Shown: positions 1 to 9,952 of the stretch, piece after piece
How the letters are laid out: every line of letters starts with the position of its first letter
Position numbering within the stretch: the stretch's first letter is position 1
Source of the DNA: Astragalus membranaceus
Taxonomy: Eukaryota > Streptophyta > Magnoliopsida > Fabales > Fabaceae
Assembly (NCBI GenBank): GCA_039519185.1
Contig: CM076851.1
Location: 54,542,751 to 54,606,750, forward strand
Length of the DNA stretch: 64,000 bases
Direction of reading: 5' to 3'
Notes under the pieces: model-generated
What the model was told of the DNA's origin: nothing
What the model saw: the letters and a program-made list of their open reading frames with translations, nothing else
Databases searched by the model: none
Position numbers and translations under genes: made by a program

Positions 1-407
1 ATGGCAGGAATAAGGAGGTGGCTCATAGTCATCCCAATAGTCGGAATAAGGTTCATAACGAGGAGGAGAAATTTGGATTTGGCATTATACATATACCAAT
101 ATGATGTGGATATCTTGTACTGCAGGTAACTTATATTGCAGGGTTAAGTGTTGATGATGATAAAGGACAAAGCCAAAGTTGATGGCCAAAGTTGATGAAA
201 GTGACAAAGTATCTAAAGTCACAATCCAAGACAATCAAGCTCAAGAATTGAAGTCTCAAAATATAAGGGTAGTCCTTAGGGTTTGGGATTGTCTTAGGAA
301 AAAGTGTAAGCTCTTCCGAGGGTCAGCTCATCCTTCAAAGTCCCACGCTTTTCAAAATGCATGCATGCACACGTAAACACAAAAAGCATTTTTGAAAAAC
401 CATTAAA

Positions 408-724
408 ATCGATTTCTAACTAAATGTGAAAGTGCATAATCGATTTTACCAAGTATAAAATCGATTCACAAGTGTTTTCAAAAAGAAAGAATCGATTCTC
501 AACATTTTGCAAATAGCACATAATCGATTCCTTGCCTGACTCAAGCCATGAATCGATTGGCACCTTTTTACAAGCAAGGAAGAATCGATTATACACTTAG
601 ATTGTGTCAGGCACACAATCGATTATACACTTAGTGTATTTAGGCACACAATCGATTGTCAACCTGAACATACCCAAGCATGTAATAAGTTGTCCACTTT
701 AGTTAATTTAGGCAAACAATCGAT
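408..724. repeat. Array of AATCGATT palindromes in the solo Copia-like LTR
   Basis: ATCGAT cores stand at 408, 439, 460, 491, 523, 552, 584, 618, 651 and 719, mostly 29-34 bp apart, just upstream of the TATA box at 772. The surrounding spacers are AT-rich and not conserved. The position in U3 suggests a regulatory array. The same array type occurs in the unrelated LTRs at 10502 and 18412. Confidence 0.9.
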
Positions 725-771
725 TCCTTCATTTCCAAAAATGTTTCAACGGTAATATCTTTCTCATAGCC

Positions 772-779
772 TATAAATA
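772..779 (+). promoter_or_regulatory. TATA box of solo Copia-like LTR
   Basis: TATAAATA, about 50 bp after the last AATCGATT palindrome. It is followed at 859-980 by a leader segment homologous to 11318-11440 of the Ogre/Tat-like LTR. Confidence 0.75.
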
Positions 780-1653
780 AAGGCTTCATACTCTTCATTT
801 TCTCACAACCCATTTTCACGATTTAAAGCATAATTTAGAAAAACTCTTCACACTTTCATTTCTGCTCTTCTCGCACCGTTGGTCCGTCAGAGCTGATCTC
901 TCGCAAGAGTTAGTCGGGGTTGGAATCTTCAAGTTGTATTATCTACCTACGTAAGAGGTATTTCAGTCTTCAAGTTTGTAATGTTTATTTGTTATGATTT
1001 GTACTAGGGAGTGGGGTATCTCTCTAGGGTAGCTGTTTGTACTAAGAAGTGGGGTATCTTTCTGGGGCAGCTGGTTGTAACAGGGGTGGGGCATCTCTTG
1101 TTATTAGTGTAATAGATTTGAGGGCTCTTCATAGGTGGGGTATCCTAGGAGAAGAGTGCCTGAGTCTGTAAAGGTTTCCAAGACACCCGTAAGCCTTGTT
1201 GTGTTAGTGGAAAATCTCACAAGGGTGTGAGGACTAGACGTAGGTCACTGGAAGGTGACCGAACCAGGATAAATCTCTGCGTGCTTTATTGCTTTATTTT
1301 CTAATTCCTTCGCTTCCACTTAACCTGCGCGAAAATTAATCTAAGTCATTGAAAAGGGGAAAAAGTTTTCAAAAGTTTTTAAATCTCAATTCACCCCCCC
1401 TCTTGAGACTGAAGCCACTTGGCAACATATGAGTCCTCCAAATTTCTTTGTGCCTTTGCCTCTCGAATGTAGTCTCCAAGAGTTTTATCCTTGCTTTAGA
1501 CTTTTCTCAGTAAAAACAAGGTAAATTGCAGCGATCTCTTGGTTCAGTGCACTTCTCTCTTTTTTTTTCAAAAAAGAAAAGAATTTTTTTTTTAAAATTT
1601 TTTTAAATATTTTAGTTTATCTCATACCGAAAAATCAATCAATATCCCAAAAG

Positions 1654-1671
1654 TCCCCGGTAACGGCGCCA
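1654..1671 (-). other. Primer-binding site, Athila type (element A)
   Basis: The minus strand reads TGGCGCCGTTACCGGGGA, starting 7 bp after the LTR end at 1679. The TGGCGCCGTT...GGGGA form is characteristic of Athila-lineage elements. It shows that the LTR at 1679-5786 serves as a 5' LTR for the sequence on its left. Confidence 0.85.
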
Positions 1672-3205
1672 AAAAACTTGATAGGCCGCAAGTGCACGGT
1701 TCTATCGTGTAGTAAAATATGGATCCCACAGAGACTTGTGTGATTACCAATATCGTTTTCGGTTGTGATTAGCTAAAATAAATGATAAAAGATATTTTTT
1801 GTTGGTTTTTGAAAACAGAAATAAAAGCGTCTTAGGATTGTGGTTTTATTGCAATGATAGAACATTCACAATTCTTTTTCCATTCTCTATTTTATGTCGA
1901 GGTTTTATTTCTTTGGACAAGGTATTCAATGGTAACTCAAGTCTCCTTTCAGAGTACAAGAGTGTGTCTCAAAACAATAATCAAGCCTATTCTCATGGTT
2001 GATTATTGCCAAGACCCCTTAAGTACAAACCTTATTGTTCCAAGACTCTGAAAACTATTCTCATGTTTTGATCATCTTGTTTAACCGCATAGTTCGAATA
2101 TCAAACTTCACCTCTCGGTTCTTCGCTTGATATTTGAATTATAGCTTCTAAAATGATGCGGTTAAATTAGAAACAAAACTTTAACAAAATAGAGTCTAGA
2201 CTTCGAATTGTTTAGGGATCTATCATTGAATTATTATAACAGCCCGGTATTTCTAACATGTAGAGAGACCGAAGATGCACAAATGCAGAAGTTCAGAGGA
2301 CACAGTTCCTATTTAAGTATTGGACATACAAACTTTTTCCGAAATAAACACATAGTCGGAAATAACATTACTTCGTAAAATAGAAGTACATTGGCTCCAT
2401 ACCGAATGGAATACACTATCCAAGTCCAAAACCAAACAGAAACATAAAGCGGTTCGTAAAACTCATAACCAATACAAGTTATACAACCAAAAAGAACAAC
2501 AAAAGGACAAAGGATAAAGATGACTAAGTCTTCAGCACCTCCGAGAGTATATCAACTACTCGTGCACAATAGTCTTCCTTTTTCCTTGCTTCTCTGAAAA
2601 AAACAACAAATATGGATTGGGTGAGATAACATTATCTCAGTGAGTCCTACCGTGCCCCCTCACTGACACTTGGTTCAATTTATTAAACCGTTACAACAAA
2701 AGCTGACATAACCATGTCTTGTTTATTAATCGATTTCCGACCGCACAACGACTGCTAATCTCGGCAATTCGTGAATCTTATTTATTAATCGAATGCCGAC
2801 CGCACAACGACTGCTAATCCCGGCAATTCGTGAATTTTATTTAACATGATCCGGCCGCAGAACAATCTGCTAATCCCGGTAACGATGTGTACAACTTAGC
2901 ACAAACCGGCTGCACAACGCCTGCTAATCCCGGTAACCCGTGAGTTGACCACGCCAAAACACATTTAGGGCCTAAGGTGAGGGCTCATGACTTCCCTTCC
3001 TAGTATGCTACTTGTCGGGTCGTCACCCAACGCGATACATATGACAATACGCATCAAATTCTCGAGAGTTAGGTAATTTATATCTTTTCGATCACCAAAG
3101 GATCTATCACATAATAATCGGATAAACAATATCCATATCGATCTATAATCCGTTTTGAGGAATTCATAAGTTAGACCTCCGTCATTATAATCATTTTCAA
3201 TTGAC

Positions 3206-3206
<1 letters not shown>

Positions 3207-3245
<39 letters not shown>
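3207..3245. repeat. (TA)n microsatellite in LTR
   Basis: An interrupted TA dinucleotide tract at a fixed place in this LTR family. The same site is 29660-29692, about 36097-36110 and 48268-48349 in the other copies, with different lengths. Confidence 0.9.
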
Positions 3246-3464
3246 TCAGTCAGTCCATCAGTCGGTGTAGCCACACGCGTATACTAGGGTTTCGGTTTTT
3301 CAATCAAATATGCTTTTGAAACTCTTTTTCAAAATCATGAGTTGAATAAGTTCAAAATACGGTTTTTAATAAGGCAATATCCTTAAAATTTAATAGGAAA
3401 TAGATTAGAAAAGGTTCGGGATTGAACGGAGCGACGAAGTGAGAAAACGGAAGCCGGTAACAGA

Positions 3465-3660
3465 TCCCCACGCACGGTCCGTGCCCAAGGGCGCACGACC
3501 CGTGCGTGATGCACCTCAAATAACTGACTCTATCAGAAGGGTACGCACGATCCGTGCCCAGGGGCGCACGATCCGTGCGTCTTGTAAAAGTCACATTCAG
3601 TCATTTCAGAAGCAGGCGCACGATCCGTGCGCAGGGGCGCACGGTCCGTGCGCCCTGTAA
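3465..3660. repeat. GC-rich palindromic block (GCGCACG/CGTGCGC units)
   Basis: Several near-perfect inverted repeats of GCGCACGGTCCGTGCGC type, about 30-80 bp apart. The best is at 3635-3655, where 10-bp arms GGGCGCACGG and CCGTGCGCCC flank a single T. The block is CpG-dense inside AT-rich DNA and is kept in sister LTRs at 29911-30097 and 48571-48757. Confidence 0.9.
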
Positions 3661-4764
3661 CTGTTACAGAACACTCTGTATTTTCTCGAATCGAATCTCC
3701 GATCGCGCCCAATTCGATTCCCAATTTCAATCCTCCTGAAAAACAAAAAAGTTCCAGGCATTCCAGAATATATGTACAGTACAAATAATTCTTCGAAAAT
3801 CACTTCCAGCATTTATCATTTTTCCAAAAACCGTAAAATATCAATTTTAGCAAAATTGTTTCTCGACTCTGAAATAGTTCGAAACCGAAGCCGTTGCCAT
3901 GAAACTCAACACCAAAATCATTCCAGAATATGGTAATTTCCCTAATCGTGAGTCGAACTCACCGATACGTAGAAATTCCGAGAGTCGAGCCGGAGTACGA
4001 ATGTGTTGAACCGAATCACACGAACGCTCCCCGCTAGAACCCGAACCGCTTCCAACACAACTATCTCCTCCACTAGAACTCTGAATCAGCAACCCAGCTT
4101 GAATGAATTTCCCCCAAATTCGAGATGTAAGGTTAGAACTTCCTCCTCAATAGCTCGTACTGAACATGCAAGCAAACAACAACTTAGAGCTCCACCATCT
4201 TCAATGCTTTGAGCTTCACATTTCGAAAATGGGATTGAGAGGATGAGTGAGAATCAAGCTCTGAAAGTGGTACTATTGGAAAGGAAAACGAAAATAAGGG
4301 TGGAGAGGAAGTTAGAACACTTACATGCAAGTGAATTTTGGTGATTCCCCTTCACCTCCTCTTCTCCTCCTTCGCGCCCCTCTTCCCTCTTCTACCTTCT
4401 GTTTCAGTTTTTTCTTAAATTCTGAGTTTGTGAAATGGATAAGTGTGAGAGGGAGTGGCCGAATACTAAAGGGTGAGAAATGGCAGAATTTCCCTTCAGC
4501 TTAAATCGGTCCTAACAATTACTTGACAATTTCCTCGACTATTCCTCGCTGAGACGCGACTAATTATTCCTAACAAATAATTAAATCGGTCCTAGGCATC
4601 ATAGTACGAGTCTTTAAAAATTCGGGATGTTACAATTATTCCCACAATCCAAAGACTAGAAGGGTCTACTCACTCATGATCATTGTAGAGAAATACTTAG
4701 AAGGAGTAGAAGGAGAAGACATCAAAGTAAACGGAAAGAAGTAAAGGAAAGCGATAACTAACGA

Positions 4765-4960
4765 AAATGTAAATTGCGGGAAACGTAAATGACTTGGAAA
4801 GTAAATTGCAAGAAAAGTAAATTGCGGAAAAGTAAATTGCGAGAATAGTAAATTACGGAAATGTAAATTGCAAGAAATGTAAATGACTTGGAAAATTAAA
4901 GTTCAAGGAATGTAAAGAGCAAGAATTTAAAGTGCAAGAAGAGTAAATTGCATGGAATGT
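4765..4960. repeat. Short tandem array, GTAAATTGC units
   Basis: About 12 degenerate 15-17-bp units of the type GTAAATTGCAAGAAA, within the Athila-like LTR. Confidence 0.8.
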
Positions 4961-5786
4961 AGAAATGAGATTTGAGAGAATTTGTACAAGTGATTCAAAA
5001 CAAATTTTTGAGAGATATGAATGATCTAAGATCAACCAGTCTTCTATGATCAAGGAATGAGTTTTTCACTTAGCAATGGCCTCTATTTATAGGCAAAATT
5101 GAAGGACAAGGCATCCCACCAACTATTTTTTTGTCTTCCACTTGAAAGTGTTCTCATTTTTCCCCTAGTTTCGTGGGTCTTTGTCTCCCTAATTTCGTGG
5201 GTCTTTCTCGCTATTTCCGTGGGTATTTGTCTCAGCCTTTAATTGGGCACAAAGTTTGTTCAATTTGGCCCACAAATGAGAGAGTTAGGTCCAATTTACT
5301 AAAGCATGCTTAGAATTTCATACAACACCTCTGTTCTGACTTCCAGCCCTTTTCTGACCATCTAGGAATCCGAATTTGCTCTTGCTATCTTCATGAAAGG
5401 TTTAGCTACGGATATTAGCTTTCCAACACATCAAAGAACACCTCAATCGGATTCCTAGATTTGAGATATGACCAAAATAGTTTAAACGCATATAAAACCG
5501 TTGAGTCTGTGCTTGGACGTATGAGTATGCTCTTGGGGCGCATCATCAAGGTTTGACCCTTGGCTTAATTCTCGGCCTTCCTTGTTTCATTTTGACCCCT
5601 ATTTTCTCCTTTGGCCTTGGGACTTTGACATCTTGCTTTTGAAGTTCATATTTTTCTCTCTTCTCAATACTTAGCCTAAAATTAAAATAAAACGAAAAGC
5701 TAGTAAAATAGCTCTAGAATAGAATTAAAATACCTAATAACTTAATAAAAATAAGTACTAAAAAGACACTTAAAATGGACTTATCA

Positions 5787-6788
5787 AACTCCCACATGGT
5801 TGAATCTTTGCTTGTCCTCAAGCAAAGCCATAAAACCCATTGGACCAATTTTGGAAAAAATCCAAATTCATACAAAAATCTTAAGTGAACGGGGGTAAAT
5901 TTCAGCACTTTTTCTTTGGTTTGAGACTTACTACTTGGGCTTTTTGTGAATTAAGAGACAAGTTTAAGGTATCAGCACATTAGAAAAAATATCAATGTCA
6001 GCATAGAAGCAGTTCCCTAGCATTCTTGAGCTTGGGTCTTCCATTCAGTAGACCGGGTCTCAAAGGAGGGTCTTTATACGCTGGGCATTCAAGTATTTTT
6101 TTTTTCTTTGATTTCACATGCAGGCCAACGACTTTTAATTTATATATTTTTCAATGTGAACTAAAGTGGTCAGCCCATTTTGCTTGATGTACAAATTTGC
6201 ATTCTTTTCTTTTCTTTTTCTTTTTGTTTTTTTATACCCCAACTTAGACATTTTTCTCCAGTAACCTCGCATCCGGTGAATGTCACCAAGAGAACTAGAT
6301 TACTAGTTTCTTATCAATCCTCCTAATAGTACTAATAACCAAAAGTCAGCCTCAAGAGTGTGTGTGTGAAAACCCAAGAAGCAGCAGCAAACAAACAATT
6401 ATATTATTTTTACCAACCAGTCCACCTAGATGAATGCTATGAAGCTCAAATAATTATCCAAAATAAGTCTTTTACACAAAAAATGCTTTTAGGAAATTCA
6501 CAAAGACTTGTAACAAGGGGAGATGATATTTATTGAAAACAAACTAGACTTAATAAACAAGAAATTAAACCAAAAAAATAAAAGGGTAAAGAACCCCCCA
6601 TGCTTGGACTACTAGACATTGTCCTCAATGTAAAACAAAATAAAATATATGAGAGGGGTAAGAAAGCTCACATTAATTGGCATTTTGTAGCTTTCTTATT
6701 ATTCCATCACAACAAAATATAGGTAAATTCGTGGGTTGCCTCCCACGCAGCGCTCGTTTATGGTCCTTAGCTTGACCAAAGTTGGTGC
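5787..6788 (-). mobile_element. Athila-like element B: 3' noncoding region and polypurine tract
   Basis: Next to the LTR, the minus strand reads CCATGTGGGAGTT (5787-5799), a polypurine tract, preceded by GCTTTGCTTGAGGACAAGC, a block common before the 3' LTR of Athila-lineage elements. At 6728-6766 the minus strand has the GAGCGCTGCGTGGGAGGCAA block, also typical downstream of Athila ORFs. No coding sequence is visible between. Confidence 0.75.
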
Positions 6789-7132
6789 TTAATCTGGGGG
6801 CTCTCCTAGAGAAAATTTGATATCTAACGCAGTGCACCTTCTTAGCTTTCTAACAATGTGGTTCACATTATTTTTTCTTTTTCCACGTGGTGGATGAACT
6901 TCAATGGATGGCGAAAATTTTATTTTATCTCCATCTACCACTATGCTAGGATTTTGCGAAATAAGATTTTCTTCCAAAAGGTCCTGCATCTTTAATTCAT
7001 TAAAAATATTAGTTTTCACCACATCATTAAAATAATGAGAAGTAAAAGGAGAGAAATTGAAATTGAAATTTAAAGCTTTAATAACATTATCTTCTTTACC
7101 ACTCTTTAGAGTTATCTTTCCTTTATGAACCT
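6789..7132 (-). pseudogene. Athila-like ORF, 3' segment (protease-tail-like)
   Basis: About 115 codons ending at a stop at 6789. The first residues, with a His-Lys-Gly-Lys-Ile-Thr-Leu motif, resemble the part that follows the protease domain in Athila polyproteins (from memory of the family). The remainder is unrecognised and lacks RT or integrase motifs. The frame continues without shift into 10324-10496 and then 21045-21300 once two nested elements and one target duplication each are ignored. It is therefore one ORF split in three. A small ORF followed directly by the 3' block suggests a non-autonomous deletion derivative. Confidence 0.6.
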
Positions 7133-7480
7133 TGTTCTGTACCGTATCTCTGGACCTGTATCCGATCTTAGACACAAGGTCCGATCCGAGATAGTTGGTA
7201 GGGGTTGGACTTGATCAACCGAGCTCCGCTTCCGATCCGGGGCAGGTGGTACCTGCGAGGACACTCCGACGCTCAAGTCAGCCAGAGAGCTAATTAGAGG
7301 TGAAGAGTAGGAAAGAGTGTGTACCTTTAATGAAGCATTCAATGCTTATTTATAGAGTTTGGTGGTGATAGACCTGATGAATCAGGACCGTCCGATCTTG
7401 CGCTGCGATCTCAACCATTGGTTGATGGATCTACATTTGGTGTTGGGCCTCATTATTGTGGATTGGGCCGATCCATAACA
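7133..7480 (-). repeat. 3' LTR of gag-only element
   Basis: The minus strand starts TGTTATGGATCGG and ends GGTACAGAACA. It contains a minus-strand TATAAATA (7347-7354) overlapping an inverted repeat AAGCATT/AATGCTT (7333-7347). The polypurine tract GGGGGGCAAC abuts it at 7481. Confidence 0.92.
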
Positions 7481-7593
7481 GTTGCCCCCCAAGTCGGGTC
7501 GTCTTGGGGCGAGCTAGACTTGATGCCTTATATGGACTTCGTGAGGGTTTTTGAATTTGAGGTCGGACCTTCGTGGCGACCTTCTTCAAGGCC

Positions 7594-7945
7594 GGGCTCA
7601 TAGCTACAAAGGGGTCTGCCCCCAGCCTCGCAGTGCCCGAGATACTGGTCTTGTCAAAGATCTTCGAGGCGGGGCTTATACCGGCGAGGGTGTCTGCCAC
7701 CAGCCTCGGAGCTCCCGGGATACGGGTCTTGGCAAAGATCTTCGAGGCCGGGCTTATACCGGCGAGGGTGTCTGCCACCAGCCTCGGAGCGCCCGGGATA
7801 CGGGTCTTGGCAAAGATCTTCGAGGCCGGGCTTATACCGGCGAGGGTGTCTGCCACCAGCCTCGGAGCGCCCGAGATACGGGTCTTGTCTAAGATCTGCA
7901 AGGCCGGGCTTATACCAGCGAGGGTGTCTGCCACCAGCCTCGGCA
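7594..7945. repeat. 78-bp tandem array (about 4.5 units)
   Basis: GGGCTTATA marks successive units at 7672, 7750, 7828 and 7906, exactly 78 bp apart. 78 is 26 codons, so the minus-strand ORF at 7431-8066 runs through all units with a repeated Leu-Val-Ala-Asp-Thr-Leu-Ala-Gly motif. It lies in the 3' untranslated part of the gag-only element. Confidence 0.93.
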
Positions 7946-7956
7946 ATGTTAAAAAC

Positions 7957-8341
7957 GTGACCACCTGAGGGACTCGAGGTGTCAATTTAAAGTCGCCTTC
8001 AGGGCAGTTTACCAGGACTCGGCCCAGATCGAACTCGCCCTTCAGGGTAATGGCAAACTCGGCCATTTAAGACGTGACCACCTGAGTGACTCGAGGTGTC
8101 AGTTTAAAGTCGCCTTCAGGGCAGTTTACCAGGACTCGGCCCAGATCGAACTCGCCCTTCAGGGTAATGGCAAACTCGGCCATTTAAGACGTGACCACCT
8201 GAGTGACTCGAGGTGTCAGTTTAAAGTCGCCTTCAGGGCAGTTTACCGGGACTCGGCCCAGATCGTACTCGCCCTTCAGGGTAATGGCAAACTCGGCCAT
8301 TCAAAACATGACCACCTGAGGGACTCGAGGTGTCAATTTAA
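7957..8341. repeat. 117-bp tandem array (about 3.3 units)
   Basis: GTGACCACC units start at 7957, 8074, 8191 and (as ATGACCACC) 8308, exactly 117 bp apart, which is 39 codons. The minus strand of each unit contains CGAGTCCTGGTAAACTG, a core also found in the tandem array at 23182-23425 of another element. Confidence 0.93.
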
Positions 8342-8561
8342 AGTCGGAGGATCTCTGTGAGCAAAAGCGCCGACGTTCCTGCCTCGGGAATTTTTCCCGG
8401 CTTCTGGAAAGTCGCTTCGAGGAAGAGGAAGCTAGAGACGAGCAGGGCCGAGGGGAACCCTCGGATCCGTAGGAATCATCAGGGGTTCTGATCCTAAGTG
8501 GAGTTCCGGTCTTAGCGTGAAACTTTAAGGCGATCGCTCGACCGGTCCCAAATCCTTCCAT
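8342..8561 (-). pseudogene. Partial duplicate of the gag ORF
   Basis: This minus-strand segment repeats, in diverged form, the Arg/Ser/Pro-rich middle of the gag ORF, including the shared run around Arg-Thr-Pro-Asp-Asp-Ser and Gly-Ser-Pro-Arg-Pro. It lies downstream of gag and runs directly into the 117-bp array. An 86-codon ORF (8301-8561) spans it, but nothing suggests expression. Confidence 0.65.
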
Positions 8562-8687
8562 CCAACCTCGGAACTTACTTTTACTTAAGCAATCAGCGTG
8601 AGGAAAATCGTAGCCGATCCATATATATTAGATGGTTGAACATTTACAAAGTCGGATTACATCATGCCCGTAGGCTCATTCCGAGAC

Positions 8688-9917
8688 CTAGGTGAAACGT
8701 GATCTTCCTGAGTTAATCCCTTCTTCATGATCGATATACTTCAGAGATCGCTGGAGGAACTCGGCAAGGGACTCGACTTGGTTGACCCCGACGTCTATCT
8801 GAAATAGACTTCCTTCACGAAGGCCAGCCTCCATGAAGTAAAGACGGAAGGAGTCGTCGAGGTTCCGGACTTGAGCAGCTTCTCTATTGAATCTTTCTAT
8901 GTAGTCCCGGAGGGACTCATTTTCTCCTTGTCGAATTGCCTGCAATACCTTCCGAGATTTAGGCTTCATCTTCAAGTGGGCGAAGTGTGCAGAAAAGAGC
9001 TTGGCCAACTGATCCCAAGAGGAGATTGTATTTGGCTTAAGAGCCCTGAACCAGTCTAGAGCCGCCTTCTCTAGAGTGAGGGGAAAGGTTCGGCACTTTA
9101 TCTCCTCTGGAACGTTACGGTATTGCATAACCGTGTCAAAGTAATCGAGATGGCGATCCGGATCGCCAGTCCCGTCGTGCATTTTCAGACCTTCAGGGGG
9201 CTTCTCGAGGTGCTTTGGCACCGGGAAGTAGTCGATTTTCGCTGTGAAAGGTCCTTTACGCTTTGCCGACCTCTCAAGAGGTGGAGGCCGTCGGTAGCCA
9301 TACTTACCGGGGGATCCCCGCGAGCTAGGGCGCTGACGTTGCGGCCTCGGAGACCTTTTCCGACTTCTGGTACACCGCCTCGGAGACGAGGAAAACAGAA
9401 ACGAGCTAGGCCGAGGGGAACCCTCAGGACCACAGGAATCATCAGGGGTCCGACTTGGGGGAGTCTCCGGTCTTCGCCCTCCTCTACAACGAGGTGGAGT
9501 GCGATGATGGTATCTCCTCCAAGCCGGAGATCGGTGGCGCCCGCGGCCATGAGTCGTTCCACTTGAAGAGTGGCGCAGAGGGGAACTCCGATCCGGGATG
9601 TTACGAGCCCGGATCTCAGCAATCTGAGCTTCTAACTGGGTGTAGCGTTGGCTTTCCTGCCGGTCGGCCTCGGCTTGCCGAGTTAGGAACAGGACGAGCT
9701 GTTGAACAGCGTCGACCGGTACCTGGACGGTCGGAGGGGGAGGTGGAAGTCGGTTCCGGGCTGAGCTCCCAGGAACCATAGCCGTAGCCGAGCTTCGAGC
9801 ATGCACCGGGCTAAGGGGTAAGGTGACCGCCACTCCTTCCGGAGTCACCTGTTGCAGGACCGGTCCTTCAGCGGCATTCAGGATAGTCCTATGACGTAAG
9901 GTCGGAGCCATCGTCAA
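8688..9917 (-). CDS. Gag polyprotein of a Tat-like Ty3/gypsy element
   Basis: Intact 409-codon ORF. Residues about 1-110 are low-complexity with a Gln/Glu-rich, probably coiled segment. Residues about 110-220 are Arg/Ser/Pro-rich and basic. Residues about 222-360 match the retrotransposon capsid (Retrotrans_gag) region, with Asp-Gly-Thr-Gly-Asp-Pro-Asp-Arg-His-Leu, Phe-Pro-Leu-Thr-Leu and Ala-Ile-Arg-Gln-Gly-Glu blocks that recur in the gag at 21957-22826. No zinc knuckle follows and there is no pol. The start at 9917 lies 36 bp past the PBS and no earlier in-frame Met is seen. Gag forms the virus-like particle that packages element RNA; an intact copy in a nearly new insertion suggests recent function in cis or trans. 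Confidence 0.88.
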   Translation of the reverse strand: MTMAPTLRHRTILNAAEGPVLQQVTPEGVAVTLPLSPVHARSSATAMVPGSSARNRLPPPPPTVQVPVDAVQQLVLFLTRQAEADRQESQRYTQLEAQIAEIRARNIPDRSSPLRHSSSGTTHGRGRHRSPAWRRYHHRTPPRCRGGRRPETPPSRTPDDSCGPEGSPRPSSFLFSSSPRRCTRSRKRSPRPQRQRPSSRGSPGKYGYRRPPPLERSAKRKGPFTAKIDYFPVPKHLEKPPEGLKMHDGTGDPDRHLDYFDTVMQYRNVPEEIKCRTFPLTLEKAALDWFRALKPNTISSWDQLAKLFSAHFAHLKMKPKSRKVLQAIRQGENESLRDYIERFNREAAQVRNLDDSFRLYFMEAGLREGSLFQIDVGVNQVESLAEFLQRSLKYIDHEEGINSGRSRFT

Positions 9918-9952
9918 TCAAGGAGATGGGAGAGGAACTAGAGTACAGATCC

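Larger units (their letters stand above)
105..1427 (+). mobile_element. Solo LTR, Ty1/copia-like (SIRE/Maximus type)
   Basis: It begins TGTGGATATC and ends GGCAACA, and is flanked by a perfect 5-bp duplication TATGA (100-104 and 1428-1432). Removing it rejoins sequence matching the uninterrupted copy at 21540-21600. It has a TATA box (772-779) and, near its 3' end, a C-rich tract (TTCACCCCCCCTCTTG) of the kind seen at the end of many plant Copia LTRs. A partly repeated segment (GTGGGGTATC-type units, 1010-1160) lies in the middle. No internal region remains, so it is a solo LTR left by LTR-LTR recombination. Copia membership is inference from end motifs. Confidence 0.82.
1..1678 (-). mobile_element. 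Athila-like element A, 5' internal part (runs off left edge)
   Basis: Read on the minus strand, the LTR at 1679-5786 is followed by a primer-binding site (1654-1671), an A/T-tract leader, and at 1-104 the start of a reading frame with repeated Pro-Pro and Tyr-Trp-Asp-Asp-Tyr-Glu motifs. The same leader and codons recur at 21387-21716, so two copies of the 5' end are present. Copy A has about 68 bp near 1445-1500 that the other copy lacks. A solo LTR (105-1427) interrupts it. The Athila assignment rests on the PBS, the conserved 3' block of the sister copy and the polypurine tract. The rest of element A lies outside the window. Confidence 0.7.
2235..4634 (-). mobile_element. Solo LTR, Tekay-like, inserted in the Athila LTR
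   Basis: The plus strand starts TATAACAGCCCGG and ends GGGATGTTACA, and is flanked by a perfect ATTAT duplication (2230-2234 and 4635-4639). It is a diverged relative of the LTRs at 28756, 35186 and 47360; the expected TG end has mutated to TA. It carries a (TA)n tract (3207-3245) and a GC-rich palindromic block (3465-3660). An 80-codon minus-strand ORF at 2965-3207 recurs in the other copies but is LTR sequence, not a recognised gene. The sense strand is assigned from the PBS and integrase orientation of the fuller copies. Confidence 0.85.
1679..5786 (-). mobile_element. Athila-like LTR shared by two tandem internal regions
   Basis: On the minus strand it begins TGATAAGTCC (5786) and ends GGCCTATCA (1679), with inverted TGATA/TATCA ends. 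Left of it is a PBS (1654-1671) and right of it a polypurine tract (5787-5799), so it is 5' LTR to element A and 3' LTR to element B. Without the solo LTR inserted at 2235-4634 it is about 1.7 kb. It contains a short tandem array (4765-4960). Confidence 0.8.

Noticed and set aside
3439..3812. Overlapping Arg/Ala-rich ORFs on both strands
   Set aside because: Produced by the GC-rich palindromic block, which opens frames on both strands.
7112..7342. 76-80-codon ORFs at both LTRs of the gag-only element (also 9938-10180)
   Set aside because: Identical only because the LTRs are identical; they overlap the LTR end and have no family features.
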